DNA from: Candidatus Pantoea persica | GTDB taxonomy: Bacteria > Pseudomonadota > Gammaproteobacteria > Enterobacterales > Enterobacteriaceae | Reading direction: 5' to 3' | DNA length: 64,000 nucleotides | Assembly: GCF_013753875.1 (NCBI RefSeq) | Contig: NZ_SMDS01000016.1 | Span: 186,001-250,000 of the forward strand | Translations under genes and position numbers: made by a program | In this document: in pieces, positions 8,559 through 18,515 of the stretch | Numbering within the stretch: position 1 is the first letter of the stretch | Layout of the letters: each line of letters starts with the position of its first letter | Notes under the pieces: generated by a model | Told to the model about the DNA's origin: nothing | Seen by the model: the letters and a program-made list of their open reading frames with translations, nothing else | Database searches by the model: none

Positions 8559-8948
8559 ATGATCGGCTTATCAATCGATATAGGTATCCCAATGATGCGA
8601 CTGCAGCTTGGAAGTGATATTGCATATGAGACGGTAACGCCTGAGGAATTAACTGCTTTTCTGCAGCAGAATATTCTCAAAATAGCGCAACCTCTTGCAG
8701 GCGAGTTGCAACAGTATTCCCTACATGCACGTCTGGTGACGGAGAGCATGAAAATAATCTCTGTTGAAAATTTAACCAGAGATCGTTTTGAAATGGTTTA
8801 TCAATTTGATGGCAGTATATTTATCCCTTGCCTGGACCTAAATGAAAATTTTACGCGACAGGAGTAGGTAACGCTGCAAGTAGTTCCCGGATTCATTGAG
8901 TTCGAGCTGATAGATAACCAACAATCCTCCCCTGCCGACGAATTGTAA
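8559..8948 (+). pseudogene. Unknown protein with single in-frame TAG
   Basis: The ATG at 8559 (or a TTG at 8535) opens a frame of plausible protein: VTPEELTAFLQQNILKIAQPL, MKIISVENLTRDRFEMVYQFD. It meets TAG at 8865-8867 and continues in frame for 26 codons (VTLQVVPGFIEFELIDN...) to TAA at 8946. No domain is recognised and no strong ribosome binding site is seen. The region is AT-richer than its neighbours, which may mean acquired DNA. It could also be a complete shorter protein ending at the TAG. Confidence 0.4.
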
Positions 8949-9094
8949 TATTTAGTAATTGATGTGAGCAAATCTAATGTTTGTGCATTATATTTAGTTA
9001 ACCTGAATATCATAATAACATTCAAATCGCTTTCTGGCCGCTTAGCCTTAACTCGCCGCGTTGCGGCCTCTGTGCAAGCTATGGAGGGAAAAAG

Positions 9095-9454
9095 ATGAAG
9101 GAGTACTCACCGAAACGGCATGATATTGCCCAGCTTAAATTTCTGTGTGAAAGCCTGTTTGACGAGAGCATGGCGACGCTGACCGACAGTCAGCACGGCT
9201 GGTTTAACGACCCTACTTCCGAGAACAATTTACAGCTTAACGACCTGATTGAGCATATCGCCTCTTTCACCATGAATTATAAAATAAAGCATGCTGAAGA
9301 TGAAGCGTTGATTACGCAGATAGATGACTATCTTGACGATACCTTTATGCTGTTTACTAATTACGGTATTGATACGCAGGATCTCAATCGGTGTCAGCGC
9401 TCTTCCCGACGTTTATTTAATCTTTTTACTGAAGAGTGCGTTTACCTTCAATAG
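9095..9454 (+). CDS. tomB: Hha toxicity modulator TomB
   Basis: A 119-residue protein with [44 protein letters not shown] and YLDDTFMLF, close to E. coli TomB (124 residues). GGAGGGAAAAAG precedes the ATG. It counteracts Hha by oxidising it, as part of a two-gene module with hha 41 bp downstream. It is intact, a notable exception among accessory genes here. Confidence 0.95.
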   Translation: MKEYSPKRHDIAQLKFLCESLFDESMATLTDSQHGWFNDPTSENNLQLNDLIEHIASFTMNYKIKHAEDEALITQIDDYLDDTFMLFTNYGIDTQDLNRCQRSSRRLFNLFTEECVYLQ

Positions 9455-9495
9455 CCCAGCCACTCCATTTAGTTAATCAAGAGACCGGTTTATTT

Positions 9496-9714
9496 ATGAA
9501 CAATAAAGCCCTGACTAAAACTGATTATTTGATGCGGCTGAGACGTTGCCGCTCTATCGATACGCTCGAGCGCGTAGTTGAAAAGAATAAGTATGAATTA
9601 TCTGACGATGAACTGGCCGTATTTTATTCCGCCGTCGATCATCGACTCGCTGAGCTGACGATGAATACGCTTTACGATAAAGTGCCTGGCTCTGTCTGGA
9701 AGTTCGTGCGCTAA
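9496..9714 (+). CDS. hha: Hemolysin expression modulator Hha
   Basis: A 72-residue protein almost identical to E. coli Hha ([41 protein letters not shown]). It is a nucleoid-associated partner of H-NS that silences horizontally acquired DNA and virulence genes. An upstream in-frame start at 9436 would overlap tomB and is disfavoured; the ATG at 9496 gives the family length. Confidence 0.96.
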   Translation: MNNKALTKTDYLMRLRRCRSIDTLERVVEKNKYELSDDELAVFYSAVDHRLAELTMNTLYDKVPGSVWKFVR

Positions 9715-9826
9715 CCGACCGCTTTTTTTCCTCTCTTCCGCAAGACATCCGCTCTGTTTCGAACCTGTCTGTATGGCCATGGAATGGCTGTAAATAAGCG
9801 TAAGCGTTTTTCAGGGGAGCAGAAAT

Positions 9827-9939
9827 GGTGGAGGCCCTGCCAGCCACATCCCGGCACATGCGTCACCTGCTGCGGCTGCTTCCTTCCGGACCTGACCGAT
9901 TTCACAAGTTAGCATTGCAGGAGGACCAACAGAGCCTTC
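9827..9939 (-). ncRNA. ffs: 4.5S RNA of the signal recognition particle
   Basis: The minus strand matches E. coli ffs. It has the conserved apical domain GGTCAGGTCCGGAAGGAAG and CAGCC, GTGCCGGGATGT, and a terminal stem pairing the 5' GAAGGCTCTG with the 3' CAGGGCCTCC. Compared with E. coli (5' GGGGGCTCTG) the stem has a compensated G-C to A-U pair and one A-C mismatch. It binds Ffh for co-translational membrane targeting. Length is about 113 nt. Confidence 0.95.
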
Positions 9940-10096
9940 ATCGATAAGCCCTCTTGCGAAGGCGGGGGCATTATCAGGGATGCCCCTGGCAATTGCAAGC
10001 GCCGGCCGGGCGACCGTTGGTTTATTGAACAGCGCGTTGCGTATCGCGCGCCGCGGCCGTGGTAAAGTAAGCTTTTGCGCTTTCTGGACATCGGTA

Positions 10097-10464
10097 ATGG
10101 ATCCGCACCCGAGCTTTCAACAACGCATCTGGCAGATTGTCGCCGCGATTCCTCCCGGCAAAGTGGCTATCTATGGCGATATCGCCCGGCTTGCCGGTTC
10201 GCCGCGCGCGGCGCGTCAGGTAGGCGGCGTGCTGCGGCGTTTACCGCCCGGCAGCACGCCTCCTAGCATCGCGTGCTTAACCGGCACGGCGCTGTCTCAC
10301 TGCGGGGAGATGATTTGCTGCGGCAGCGGGATGCGCTGGCGGCGGAAGGCGTAGAGATCAGCGACGACGGTAAAATTGCGCTGGCAGCCCTAAAGGCGGG
10401 GCCATATCGCCCCGCCGCTCGGGTTACAGGCTGGTTGGCGCAGGAACGGAAGAGGATGGCGTAA
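10097..10464 (+). pseudogene. atl: Alkyltransferase-like DNA repair protein, broken
   Basis: The N-terminal frame reads FQQRIWQIVAAIPPGKVAIYGD and ARLAGSPRAARQVGGVLRRLP, the Atl/YbaZ signature. A one-base shift near 10260 is followed by TAG (10264-10266) in place of the Trp of the PWHRV motif. The rest (LNRHGAVSLRGDDLLRQRDAL) continues in the second frame to the stop. Atl proteins flag O6-alkylguanine for nucleotide excision repair. Its 3' end overlaps the convergent ybaY pseudogene by about 40 bp. Confidence 0.9.
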
Positions 10465-10979
10465 CCTGCGTCGGGGAGGTCGACGGCACGGTGGTCGCCG
10501 CGCCAGGCTAGGTCGGCAGCGCTGTTTGCAGCACCGGCACCAGCAGCAGCTCTGCTTTTCTTACCGCCCTGATTGATGACCGGCTTGACCGAATCGGTGA
10601 TAAACGCCAGCTTGCCGTCAATGGTAATCGCCGTGCTCAGCAGAATTCGCGCGTTCGGCTAGATATCTGCCGGGTTAAACGGCAGCACAAACTGGAACGG
10701 CGCCTGTTTACCCTGTGTATGGACGGCGCGCTGCGACAGCACCTTCGACGGTGCATCAGAGATGCGATGCGTCGGAGAGCGTAACCGTCAACACTGCATC
10801 CGGTGGCAGAGCGACGCGATGACGGATATAGACGGTACCGCTCACGTTAGGCTGCGCAATGGCGGCCTGCTGGTCCGCTGCGCTAGCGCCCAGCGTCGGT
10901 ACCGGCTTGCTGTGATCGGCACAGCCTAAGGCGGCTGCAATCAATGTCATATCACTTACTACTCTTGCCAGAGTTTCAT
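10424..10979 (-). pseudogene. ybaY: Lipoprotein YbaY, multiply broken
   Basis: The segments QPNVSGTVYIRHRVALPPDAVLTVTLSDAS, PFNPADI-stop-PNARILLS and FITDSVKPVINQGG match E. coli YbaY in order. They are spread over different frames: a shift at the signal peptide, one after SDAS and one after NQGG. TAG codons at 10659-10661 and 10508-10510 replace probable CAG glutamines. The lipobox LGC survives. YbaY is an outer-membrane-type lipoprotein of unclear role. Confidence 0.88.
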
Positions 10980-11178
10980 TGATGTCGTCTCCATATGAAC
11001 ACTATGATTTTCGGCGGCGTCTCTGTTGCACAGCGTTTCACTAGCCTTATGTGCTTAATCCTGGCATAAAATCCAGGTATTTCCTGTCAGCGTCGGGCGG
11101 CGCCCCGCATCACTCTTTGATTGACGGAAACTGGTCGGATCTTTCACAGTGAAGGCGTTAACCCGTGAGGATTGCACT

Positions 11179-12291
11179 ATGAGCTAGGCGCTGCAAAATT
11201 TACTTAATTTATTGAATCTGGAAAAACTGGAAGAGGGACTCTACCGCGGTCAAAGCGAGGATTTAGGCCTGCACCACGTATTTGGCGTCCAAGTTGTGGG
11301 CCAGGCGTTGTACGCTGCCAAGCAGACGATGCCGGAAGCGCACATCATTCATTCGTTTCACAGCTACTTTCTACACCCGGGCGACAGCAAGAAAGGCGTT
11401 ATCTATGACGTAGAAACGCTGCGCGACAGCAAAAGCTTTAGCGCGCGCTGCGTCAGCGCGGTGCAGAACGGGCAGCCCATCTTTTATATGACCGCCTCCT
11501 TTCCAGGCGCCGGAAAGCGGCTTCGAGCATCAAAACGCGATGCCTGAGGTACCGGGGCCGGAAACGCTGGCGTCCGAATAGGATCTGGCTCAAAAGATGG
11601 CGCATATGCTGCCGGAAAAGGTGCCGGAGAAATTTATCGCCGAGCGGCCGCTGGAGATACGGCCCGTACAGATCCACAACCCGCTGAAAGGCCGCGTCAG
11701 CGAGCCAGTGCGCCAGGTCTGGATCCGCGCCAACGGCGGACTTCCCACCGATCTGCGCATCCACCAGTATCTGCTGGGCTACGCCTCAGACCTTAACTTC
11801 CTGCCGGTTGCGCTACAGCCGCACGGCAAAGGCTTTCTCGAGGCCGATAGGATCTGGCTCAAAAGATGGCGCATATGCTGCCGGAAAAGGTGCCGGAGAA
11901 ATTTATCGCCGAGCGGCCGCTGGAGATACGGCCCGTACAGATCCACAACCCGCTGAAAGGCCGCGTCAGCGAGCCAGTGCGCCAGGTCTGGATCCGCGCC
12001 AACGGCGGACTTCCCACCGATCTGCGCATCCACCAGTATCTGCTGGGCTACGCCTCAGACCTTAACTTCCTGCCGGTTGCGCTACAGCCGCACGGCAAAG
12101 GCTTTCTCGAGGCCGATATGCAGGTCGCCACGATCGACCACTCTATGTGGTTCTACCGCTCCTTTAACTTCAGTGACTGGCTGCTCTATAACGTGGTAAG
12201 CACCTCGGCCTCCGGCGCGCGCGGCTTTGTGCGCGGCGAGTTTTACGATCGGCAGGGGGTGCTGGTTGCTTCGACGGTGCAGGAAGGGTAA
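11179..12291 (+). pseudogene. tesB: Acyl-CoA thioesterase II, broken by duplication, shifts and TAGs
   Basis: The sequence follows TesB throughout: [58 protein letters not shown] and the final [10 protein letters not shown]. Lesions are TAG at codon 3 (11185), an extra C near 11502 causing a frameshift, TAG at 11579, and a 269-bp direct tandem duplication that adds another shift. The hot-dog thioesterase hydrolyses medium- and long-chain acyl-CoA and is dispensable in E. coli. Confidence 0.96.
11578..12115 (+). repeat. Perfect 269-bp tandem duplication within tesB
   Basis: Bases 11578-11846 recur as 11847-12115 with no difference that I can see by eye. The unit is not a multiple of three, so it shifts the frame. 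The junction words (AATAGG, GATAGG, GATATG) show only 2-3 bp of microhomology. Confidence 0.93.
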
Positions 12292-12393
12292 TGCGCCAGC
12301 GCAGCAAGTAACCCGCCAGCTCCGCCAGAGAGGCAGGCTGAACTGGCTGCGCGGCCTCTGTCAGGCAGAACGTCAGGCTGGCGCAGCACCCAT

Positions 12394-12430
12394 AAAAAAG
12401 GGGCGAATCATCGCCCCTGTCTGCTTTTTT
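12394..12430. terminator. Bidirectional terminator between tesB and amtB
   Basis: AGGGGCGA-ATCA-TCGCCCCT is flanked by an A run on the left and TGTCTGCTTTTTT on the right. It can serve both convergent genes. Confidence 0.85.
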
Positions 12431-12465
12431 ATTATTTAGCGCAATGCCCTTCTCTGCCCGGCGGC

Positions 12466-13755
12466 TTACTGGTTGTAAGCGTTCTCGCCGTGGCTGTTGA
12501 CATCCAGACCTTCGCACTCCTGCTCTTCCGGCACGCGCAGGCCGACAATCATATTCGCCAGTTTGAAGCCGATAAAGGCGACAACAGCAGACCAGACGAT
12601 GGTCACGGCGACGCTAAAAAGCTGTACCCAGACCTGATGTCCCATGGTCATGCCTTCGACGTAGCCAACGCCGTCCAGCGACGAGGAGGCAAACACGCCG
12701 GTCAGAATACAGCCGACGATGCCGCACACGCCGTGTACGCCGAAGACGTCGCAGGGATCGTCCACGCGCAGCATTTTTTTCAGCGACGTCACGCCCCAGA
12801 TGCCCGCCAGACCGCCGAGGTGCCGATAATCAGCGCGCCGCCGACGCCAACGTAGCCGCAGGCTGGCGTGATGGCTACCAGACCGGCGATAACGCCGGAA
12901 CAGGCGCCCAGCAGCGAAGGCTTGCTGCGCAGCGCCCACTCGCCGAAGGTCCACGACAGCACCGCGCATGCGATGGCCACGACCGTATTCAGGAAGGCCA
13001 GCGCCGCGATTTCGTTGGCGGCTGAGGACGAGCCGGCGTTAAAGCCAAACCAGCCGACATAAGAGGATTGCGGTACAGGTAAAGACCATCGGCAGGTTTC
13101 GGCAGGTTGTGCGGTTTGAACGCCTCTTTGCCGAAGCCAGCGCGTTTGCCCACCAGATAGGCGCCCACCAGGCCCGCTACCGCGGCGTTGATATGCACGA
13201 CCGTCCCGCCAGCAAAGTCCAGCACGCCATCCTGCGCCAGGAAACCACCCGCCCACACCATATGCGCGATCGGTAAATAGGTCAGCGTCACCCACACCGC
13301 GACGAAAATCAGCACGGCGGAGAAGCGGATGCGCTCTGCGATAGCGCCGACGATCAGGCCCACCGTAATGCAGGCGAACGATGCCTGGAACTCGACGTGA
13401 ATATACTGATAGAAGCTACCCATCACCGCCTTCAGCTCGATATTTTTCATCATCGCCCACTGGAAGCCGCCGAAGAAGGCGTTGCCTTCGCTGAACGCCA
13501 GCGAATAGCCGTAAACAATCCACAGCACGCAGACCAGCGCAAGCCACCTGCGTCAGCATGGAAAGCACGTTCTTGCCGCGAATCAAGCCGCCGTAAAACA
13601 GCGCACAATACCTGGAATCGTCATAAACAGCACCAGCGCGGTGCAAATCATCATAAATGCGTTATCGGCCTTGTCCGCCACGGCAGCACAGCCATGGCCA
13701 GCGACGGTAACAGCGCCAGGCTGATGAGGCCCAACTTGGTAAGTGCTTTATTCAT
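12466..13755 (-). pseudogene. amtB: Ammonium channel AmtB, multiply frameshifted
   Basis: The pieces match AmtB over its full length: LFYGGLIRGKNVLSM, FACITVGLIVGAIAERIRFSAVLIF, GTVVHINAAVAGLVGAYLVGKR, FGFNAGSSSAANEIAALAF and VFGVHGVCGIVGCILTGVFA. At least four single-base shifts (near 12830, 13060, 13530 and 13670) scatter them across frames. The His of FGVHG is still visible. The gene sits in the normal glnK-amtB operon position, 31 bp downstream of an intact glnK. Ammonium uptake through this channel must be lost. Confidence 0.95.
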
Positions 13756-13786
13756 TTTTCCATCCCATCACATTACTAAGCCGAAA

Positions 13787-14125
13787 TTACAATGCTGCTT
13801 CGTCGGTTTCACCGGTACGAATACGGATAACGCGCTGAAGCTCAGCGACGAAAATTTTGCCATCACCAATTTTGCTGGTGTAGGCCGCTTTGCTGATCAC
13901 GTCTACCACCTCATCGAGCTGATCGTCGGCGATGGCGATATCGATTTTAACCTTGGGCAGAAAATTCACGCTGTACTCGGCGCCGCGATAGAGTTCTGCA
14001 TGGCCTTTCTGACGGCCAAAACCTTTAACCTCAGAGACGGTCAGCCCCTGAATGCCGATCGAGGAGAGGGCTTCACGCACATCCTCCAGTTTGAACGGCT
14101 TGATGACCACGGTAACCAGCTTCAT
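13787..14125 (-). CDS. glnK: PII nitrogen regulatory protein GlnK
   Basis: A 112-residue protein nearly identical to E. coli GlnK. The T-loop has the uridylylated Tyr51 (RGAEYSVNF), and KIGDGKIFVAELQRVIRIRTGE is present. It senses ATP/ADP and 2-oxoglutarate and plugs AmtB when deuridylylated. It is transcribed from a sigma-54 promoter about 55 bp upstream. It is intact while its membrane partner amtB is destroyed, so any remaining function would be soluble, for example crosstalk with adenylyltransferase or NtrB. Confidence 0.97.
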   Translation of the reverse strand: MKLVTVVIKPFKLEDVREALSSIGIQGLTVSEVKGFGRQKGHAELYRGAEYSVNFLPKVKIDIAIADDQLDEVVDVISKAAYTSKIGDGKIFVAELQRVIRIRTGETDEAAL

Positions 14126-14179
14126 TGGGCCCCCTCCGGGTAGTAGACAAATGGGTCACATCAGACACGCAGAGACATA

Positions 14180-14195
14180 GGCAAAGGCTGTGCCA
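14180..14195 (-). promoter_or_regulatory. Sigma-54 promoter of glnK-amtB
   Basis: On the minus strand TGGCAC-AGCCT-TTGCC is an exact match to the RpoN consensus TGGCAC-N5-TTGC, 55 bp before the glnK ATG. Confidence 0.9.
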
Positions 14196-14292
14196 GAAAT
14201 AGAGAAATCAGTGGGTGAATGGCAAAAAGAGGGCCAGCGCGACGCGCCGTGGCGGGAAAAAAGGGCGGAAAAAGAAAAGCGAGCGCGGCGGC

Positions 14293-14329
14293 TGCACCGC
14301 TTTGGTGTCAGCGGCGTCAAAGCGGTGCA
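14293..14329 (-). promoter_or_regulatory. Two NtrC-like enhancer sites
   Basis: TGCACC-GCTTT-GGTGTC (14293-14309) and GGCGTC-AAAGC-GGTGCA (14313-14329) each resemble TGCACC-N5-GGTGCA. Their starts are 20 bp apart (two helical turns) and about 100-135 bp upstream of the sigma-54 promoter, the geometry expected for NtrC activation. Confidence 0.72.
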
Positions 14330-14373
14330 GCCTTTCGGAACATTCCGATAATTGCGCGCAAAAAAGGTGCAAT

Positions 14374-16149
14374 TTACCCGACGGCGGTGACAGCTTTGCC
14401 CGTCGCGAGTTCATAGCCCGCCTGCTGCAGCTGATACATCTGCCAGTAGCGTCCCTGGCGCGCCAGCAGCGCGGTGTGGTTTCCCTGCTCCACCACCTGA
14501 CCGCGGTGCAGCACCAGAATGGTGTCCGCTTCGGTAATGGTCGAGAGACGATGGGCAATCACCACCAGCGTGGTGTGCTGGCGCAGCGCGCGCAGCGTCT
14601 GCTGAATCGCCTGCTCGGTGCCGGAGTCGATATTGGCGGTGGCCTCGTCGAGGATCAAAATCTGCGGCATCTTCACCAGCACGCGCGCCAGCGCCAGCAG
14701 CTGCTTCTGTCCCACCGACAGGTTATTGCCCTGCTCGCCGAGGCGCGTATGGATGCCGTCCGGTATCGCGCGCGCCAGCGAAGCAAGCTGCACCTGCTCC
14801 AGCGCCTGCCACACCGCCTCTTCGCTGATGTCGCGTCCCAGCCGCACGTTGGCCAGCAGCGTGTCCGCCAGCACCGCCGGATCCTGCTGCACCATGGCGA
14901 CGCCGCGGCGCAGCGTCTGGTGGCTGAGCTGGCTGACCGGCCGGTCGTCGAGGCGTATTTCGCCTCGCGTGACCGGGTAGTAGCCCATCAGCAGGTTGGC
15001 CAGCGTGCTCTTTCCGCTGCCAGTATGGCCGACCAGCGCTACAAAGCCGCGCGCCGGCACCTCGAGATTTATGTCACTCAGCACGTCACGATCGTCGCGG
15101 TAGGCGAAGCTCACCCCGCGCAGGGCGATGCGGCCGCTTTGCAGCGGGCGCGTGTCGCTGCCGTAACCCTGCTGTGCGGCATCCATCAGCTCAAAGATGC
15201 GCTCGCCCGACACCACTGCCTGCTGCAGCATCGACTGCTGGGTGGTCAGCTCGATCAGCGGTTCGTTCAGGCGGCCAAGGTAGGTGATAAACGCATAGAG
15301 CACGCCGACTTCGAACACGCCCGGCGTCGAAAAGCTGAACAGCAGCAGTAGGCCGCAGAGGATCAGCGCCGAAAAAAGGCTGAGCAGCGGACGCAGCAGA
15401 AAACCGTCGAGACGCAGCATTTCCATGCGCGCCTGATAGTGGGCGCGGCTGGCCGCGCCCATCCGCTCGCCGAAGCGCGCCTGCTGGCGAAACTGCTGGA
15501 TCACGCTCATGCCGTTGATCACTTCGTTAAAGCCGTTGTTGATATCCGCCAGATAGCTGCGTACCCGGCGCGCGATCGGCGTGCTGTAGCGCTGGTAGAT
15601 CAGCATCACCGCCAGCACCAGCGGAAAGATCGCCATCGCCACCAGCGCCATGCGCCAGTCGAGGCTGAACATGGCCACCATCATCGCGCCGATCAGCGCC
15701 GCGCTGCGCAGCACCGTCGCCACCACCGTCACGTAGAGATCCTTGATCACCTCGGTGTCGTTGGTGACGCGTGAAATAATCTGCCCGACCGGCTGGATGT
15801 CGAAGGCGCTGAGCGGCTGACGCAGCGCGGCGTCCATCACGTCGCTGCGCAGGCGCTGCACCACGCCGATTGCCGCGCGGTTGAACAGCAGCGCCTGAAA
15901 GTAGTGCAGTCCCGCCGCCAACAGCTGCAGCAGGATAAAGCTCGCCACCAGCCCGGCGACCACGCCCCAGGGCATGCGGTGCTTCGCCACCAGGTGATCG
16001 ATAAAGTAGCTCACCAGCACCGGTCCGGTGACCTCGGCCGCAGCGGCGATCCACAGCATCCCCACCGCCAGCATCAGCGATTTGCGCCAGGCTTTGCCGT
16101 AGGCCAGCAGACGCTTCACCGTCGGCCACAGGCGTTTAGCGTTCGCCAT
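14374..16149 (-). CDS. mdlB: ABC exporter half-transporter MdlB
   Basis: A 591-residue type-I ABC exporter half. Six transmembrane segments occupy the first ~320 residues. The nucleotide-binding domain has Walker [11 protein letters not shown], signature [15 protein letters not shown] and Walker [13 protein letters not shown], with the His switch in VIAHRLS. It pairs with MdlA, whose gene overlaps it by 14 bp. The substrate is uncertain; the heterodimer is usually listed as a multidrug-type exporter. Length and motifs are normal and there is no lesion. Confidence 0.95.
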   Translation of the reverse strand: MANAKRLWPTVKRLLAYGKAWRKSLMLAVGMLWIAAAAEVTGPVLVSYFIDHLVAKHRMPWGVVAGLVASFILLQLLAAGLHYFQALLFNRAAIGVVQRLRSDVMDAALRQPLSAFDIQPVGQIISRVTNDTEVIKDLYVTVVATVLRSAALIGAMMVAMFSLDWRMALVAMAIFPLVLAVMLIYQRYSTPIARRVRSYLADINNGFNEVINGMSVIQQFRQQARFGERMGAASRAHYQARMEMLRLDGFLLRPLLSLFSALILCGLLLLFSFSTPGVFEVGVLYAFITYLGRLNEPLIELTTQQSMLQQAVVSGERIFELMDAAQQGYGSDTRPLQSGRIALRGVSFAYRDDRDVLSDINLEVPARGFVALVGHTGSGKSTLANLLMGYYPVTRGEIRLDDRPVSQLSHQTLRRGVAMVQQDPAVLADTLLANVRLGRDISEEAVWQALEQVQLASLARAIPDGIHTRLGEQGNNLSVGQKQLLALARVLVKMPQILILDEATANIDSGTEQAIQQTLRALRQHTTLVVIAHRLSTITEADTILVLHRGQVVEQGNHTALLARQGRYWQMYQLQQAGYELATGKAVTAVG

Positions 16150-17911
16150 CGGAAGCTCCTTTCGCCGTTTCCTCGTCGTCCAGCGCCGCCTTCAACTGCT
16201 GGTAGCGATACATGTCGCGATACCAGCCCGGCTGCACCGCCAGCGCCTCGTGATCGCCGCGCTGGGCAACGTTGCCCAGCTGCAGCACCAGAATTTCGTT
16301 CGCCTCCGTCAGCGCCGACAGGCGATGGGCGCTGATAATCAGCATGCGCCCTTTTCCCCAGCGCCGCAGGTTATACAAAATGTCATGTTCGGTACGGCCA
16401 TCCACCGCGGAGAGCGCGTCGTCGAGGATCAGGATCTCCGCGTTAAGAAGCAGCGCGCGCGCGATAGCGATGCGCTGCTTCTGGCCGCCGGACAGCATTA
16501 CGCCGCGCTCACCCACTTCAGTCTCGTAGCCCTGCGGCAGACGCAAAATATCCTCATGCACGCAGGCCAGCTTCGCCGCCTGTTCGATCTCCGTCTGCCC
16601 GGCGTCGGGTTTCCCCAGCGCAATATTGCCCGCCACGCTGTCGGAGAAGAGAAACGGCGTCTGGCTGACCACCGCCAGCCGGCTGCGCCAGCTGTCGATG
16701 CGCAGCTGCGTCAGCGGAAAGCCGTGGTAGCGGATTTCGCCGCGATCGACATCGAAGTGGCGCTGCAGCAGGCTGAGCAGCGTGCTTTTTCCGCCGCCGG
16801 TCGGCCCGCACAAGCCCAGCATCTGGCCGGGCTGCAGCTGAAAGCGAATGTCGCTCAGCGCTGGCGCGTCACTGGCCGGATAGCGAAACGCGTCGATCGC
16901 CGTTTCAAGCGGGCCGGCGCTCTCCGGTAGCGCGATGGTGCCATCTTCCACGGCGGGCATTTCCGCCAGCAGCGCGCCGATGCGGCTCCAGGCGGCGCTG
17001 CCGCGCTCGACGATATTGAACATCCACGCCAGCGCCAGCATCGGCCAGATCATCAGGCCAAGGTACATCACAAAGCTGGTCAGCTGGCCAAGGGTCAGCT
17101 GGTCATGCCACACCAGCCAGCTGCCGCCGCCGATGGCCAGCAGGTTCGACAGGCCGATGGCGATATAGATCGTCGGGTCGAAACGGGCGTCTACACGCGC
17201 CACGCGCAGGTTTTTTGCGCCAGTGTCGCGCGCAATATCGGCGAACTGCGCCGACTGGTGCGACTCCAGGCCAAAGGCTTTGACCATGCGGATGCTGGTC
17301 AGGCTCTCCTGCGTCTGATCGTTAAGGCTGGAGAAGGCCGCCTGCGCCAGCTTGAAGCGGTGATGCAGCTGGTTGCCATAGCGATGAATAAACAGCGCCA
17401 TAATCGGCATTGGCACCAGCGACAGCAGCGTCAGCTGCCAGCTGATTTGCAGGCTCATCACCAGCACCACCACGCAGCCCATCACCAGCGAATCCACTAG
17501 CGTCAGCACCCCCTCCCCGGCGGCGAACACCACGCGATCAACGTCGTTGGTGGCTCGGGCGATCAGATCGCCGGTACGATGGCGCAGATAAAAGGCGGAA
17601 TGCTGACGGCTGAGCTGGCGATAGAACTTCTCGCGCAGCTCGACGGCGAGCTGATAGGAGGCACCAAACAGCAGCACGCGCCAGACGTAGCGCAGCAGAT
17701 AGATGGCCACCGCCGTGACCAGCATCAGGCCGATCCATATCAGGATGGTCCCGGCGCGCATGTTGCGGTGCGTCACGCCGTCGACCACGATGCCCACTAC
17801 GTGCGGCGGCAGCAGCTGCAGCACAGCAATAACGATCAAGAGCGTGACCGCGCCCAGATAGCGCCGCCACTCGCGAATGAAATACCAACTTAACTGACTG
17901 AATAGTCGCAC
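16136..17911 (-). CDS. mdlA: ABC exporter half-transporter MdlA
   Basis: A 591-residue partner of MdlB with an N-terminal six-helix domain, then Walker [12 protein letters not shown], signature [16 protein letters not shown], Walker [13 protein letters not shown] and ISAHRLSAL. The Walker B carboxylate is followed by Asp, as in the degenerate half of heterodimeric exporters. It is transcribed with mdlB from upstream of 17911. It is intact, one of few accessory transporters preserved in the window. Confidence 0.95.
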   Translation of the reverse strand: MRLFSQLSWYFIREWRRYLGAVTLLIVIAVLQLLPPHVVGIVVDGVTHRNMRAGTILIWIGLMLVTAVAIYLLRYVWRVLLFGASYQLAVELREKFYRQLSRQHSAFYLRHRTGDLIARATNDVDRVVFAAGEGVLTLVDSLVMGCVVVLVMSLQISWQLTLLSLVPMPIMALFIHRYGNQLHHRFKLAQAAFSSLNDQTQESLTSIRMVKAFGLESHQSAQFADIARDTGAKNLRVARVDARFDPTIYIAIGLSNLLAIGGGSWLVWHDQLTLGQLTSFVMYLGLMIWPMLALAWMFNIVERGSAAWSRIGALLAEMPAVEDGTIALPESAGPLETAIDAFRYPASDAPALSDIRFQLQPGQMLGLCGPTGGGKSTLLSLLQRHFDVDRGEIRYHGFPLTQLRIDSWRSRLAVVSQTPFLFSDSVAGNIALGKPDAGQTEIEQAAKLACVHEDILRLPQGYETEVGERGVMLSGGQKQRIAIARALLLNAEILILDDALSAVDGRTEHDILYNLRRWGKGRMLIISAHRLSALTEANEILVLQLGNVAQRGDHEALAVQPGWYRDMYRYQQLKAALDDEETAKGASDGER

Positions 17912-17925
17912 TACGCTGTTCTCTT

Positions 17926-18397
17926 TTATTTGCCGCTGGGGGCAAGGGGTAAAGCGGTGGTGAATTTAATCTCTTCCATAGCGAAGCTCGAGGTGACATC
18001 AATCAACCCCGGCACGCTGTTAACCAGACGCTTGTAGAAGCGGTCATAGCTTTTCATGTCCGCGACCTGGATGCGTAGCAGGTAGTCGTACTCGCCCGCC
18101 ATGCGGTAAAACCCCCAGCACTTCCGGCATTTCCTACACCGCCGCCACAAAGCACTGGTACCAGTAGCGGCTGTGCTGCTGCGTTTTGACAAACATAAAG
18201 GCAGTCAGCGACAGGCCGAGCTTGTCGCCGTCAAGCAGCGCAACGCGTGCGCGAATGATACTGTCATCTTCCAGCTTTTTCAGTCGCTTCCAGCATGGCG
18301 TGGTGGTGAGATTAACGGCATCCGCCAGCGCCTGCAGCGAAAGCGCACCGTCCCGCTGCAGCAAATCGAGCAGCTGGCGATCAGTTTTATCTAACAT
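17926..18397 (-). pseudogene. decR: Lrp/AsnC-family regulator DecR, broken
   Basis: [21 protein letters not shown] and [18 protein letters not shown] form the Lrp-type helix-turn-helix. [21 protein letters not shown] and [20 protein letters not shown] form the effector domain. TAG at 18134-18136 replaces the residue before EMPEVLG, and an extra G in a G run near 18115 shifts the frame. DecR (YbaO) normally activates cysteine detoxification genes. The start at 18397 agrees with E. coli. Confidence 0.92.
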
Positions 18398-18515
18398 TTC
18401 ATCCTCCAAGAGAATATTTTTCTCCAGACGCGCCATTATAGCGGCAATTTAGCCATCTCTTTTTCCTGCCCGTGCCTTATAATCTACGCTTCCTGATAAC
18501 TATTGGACCCCTGCC

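Noticed and set aside
14215-15351. 378-codon open frame antisense to mdlB
   Set aside because: Shadow of intact mdlB; no recognisable protein.
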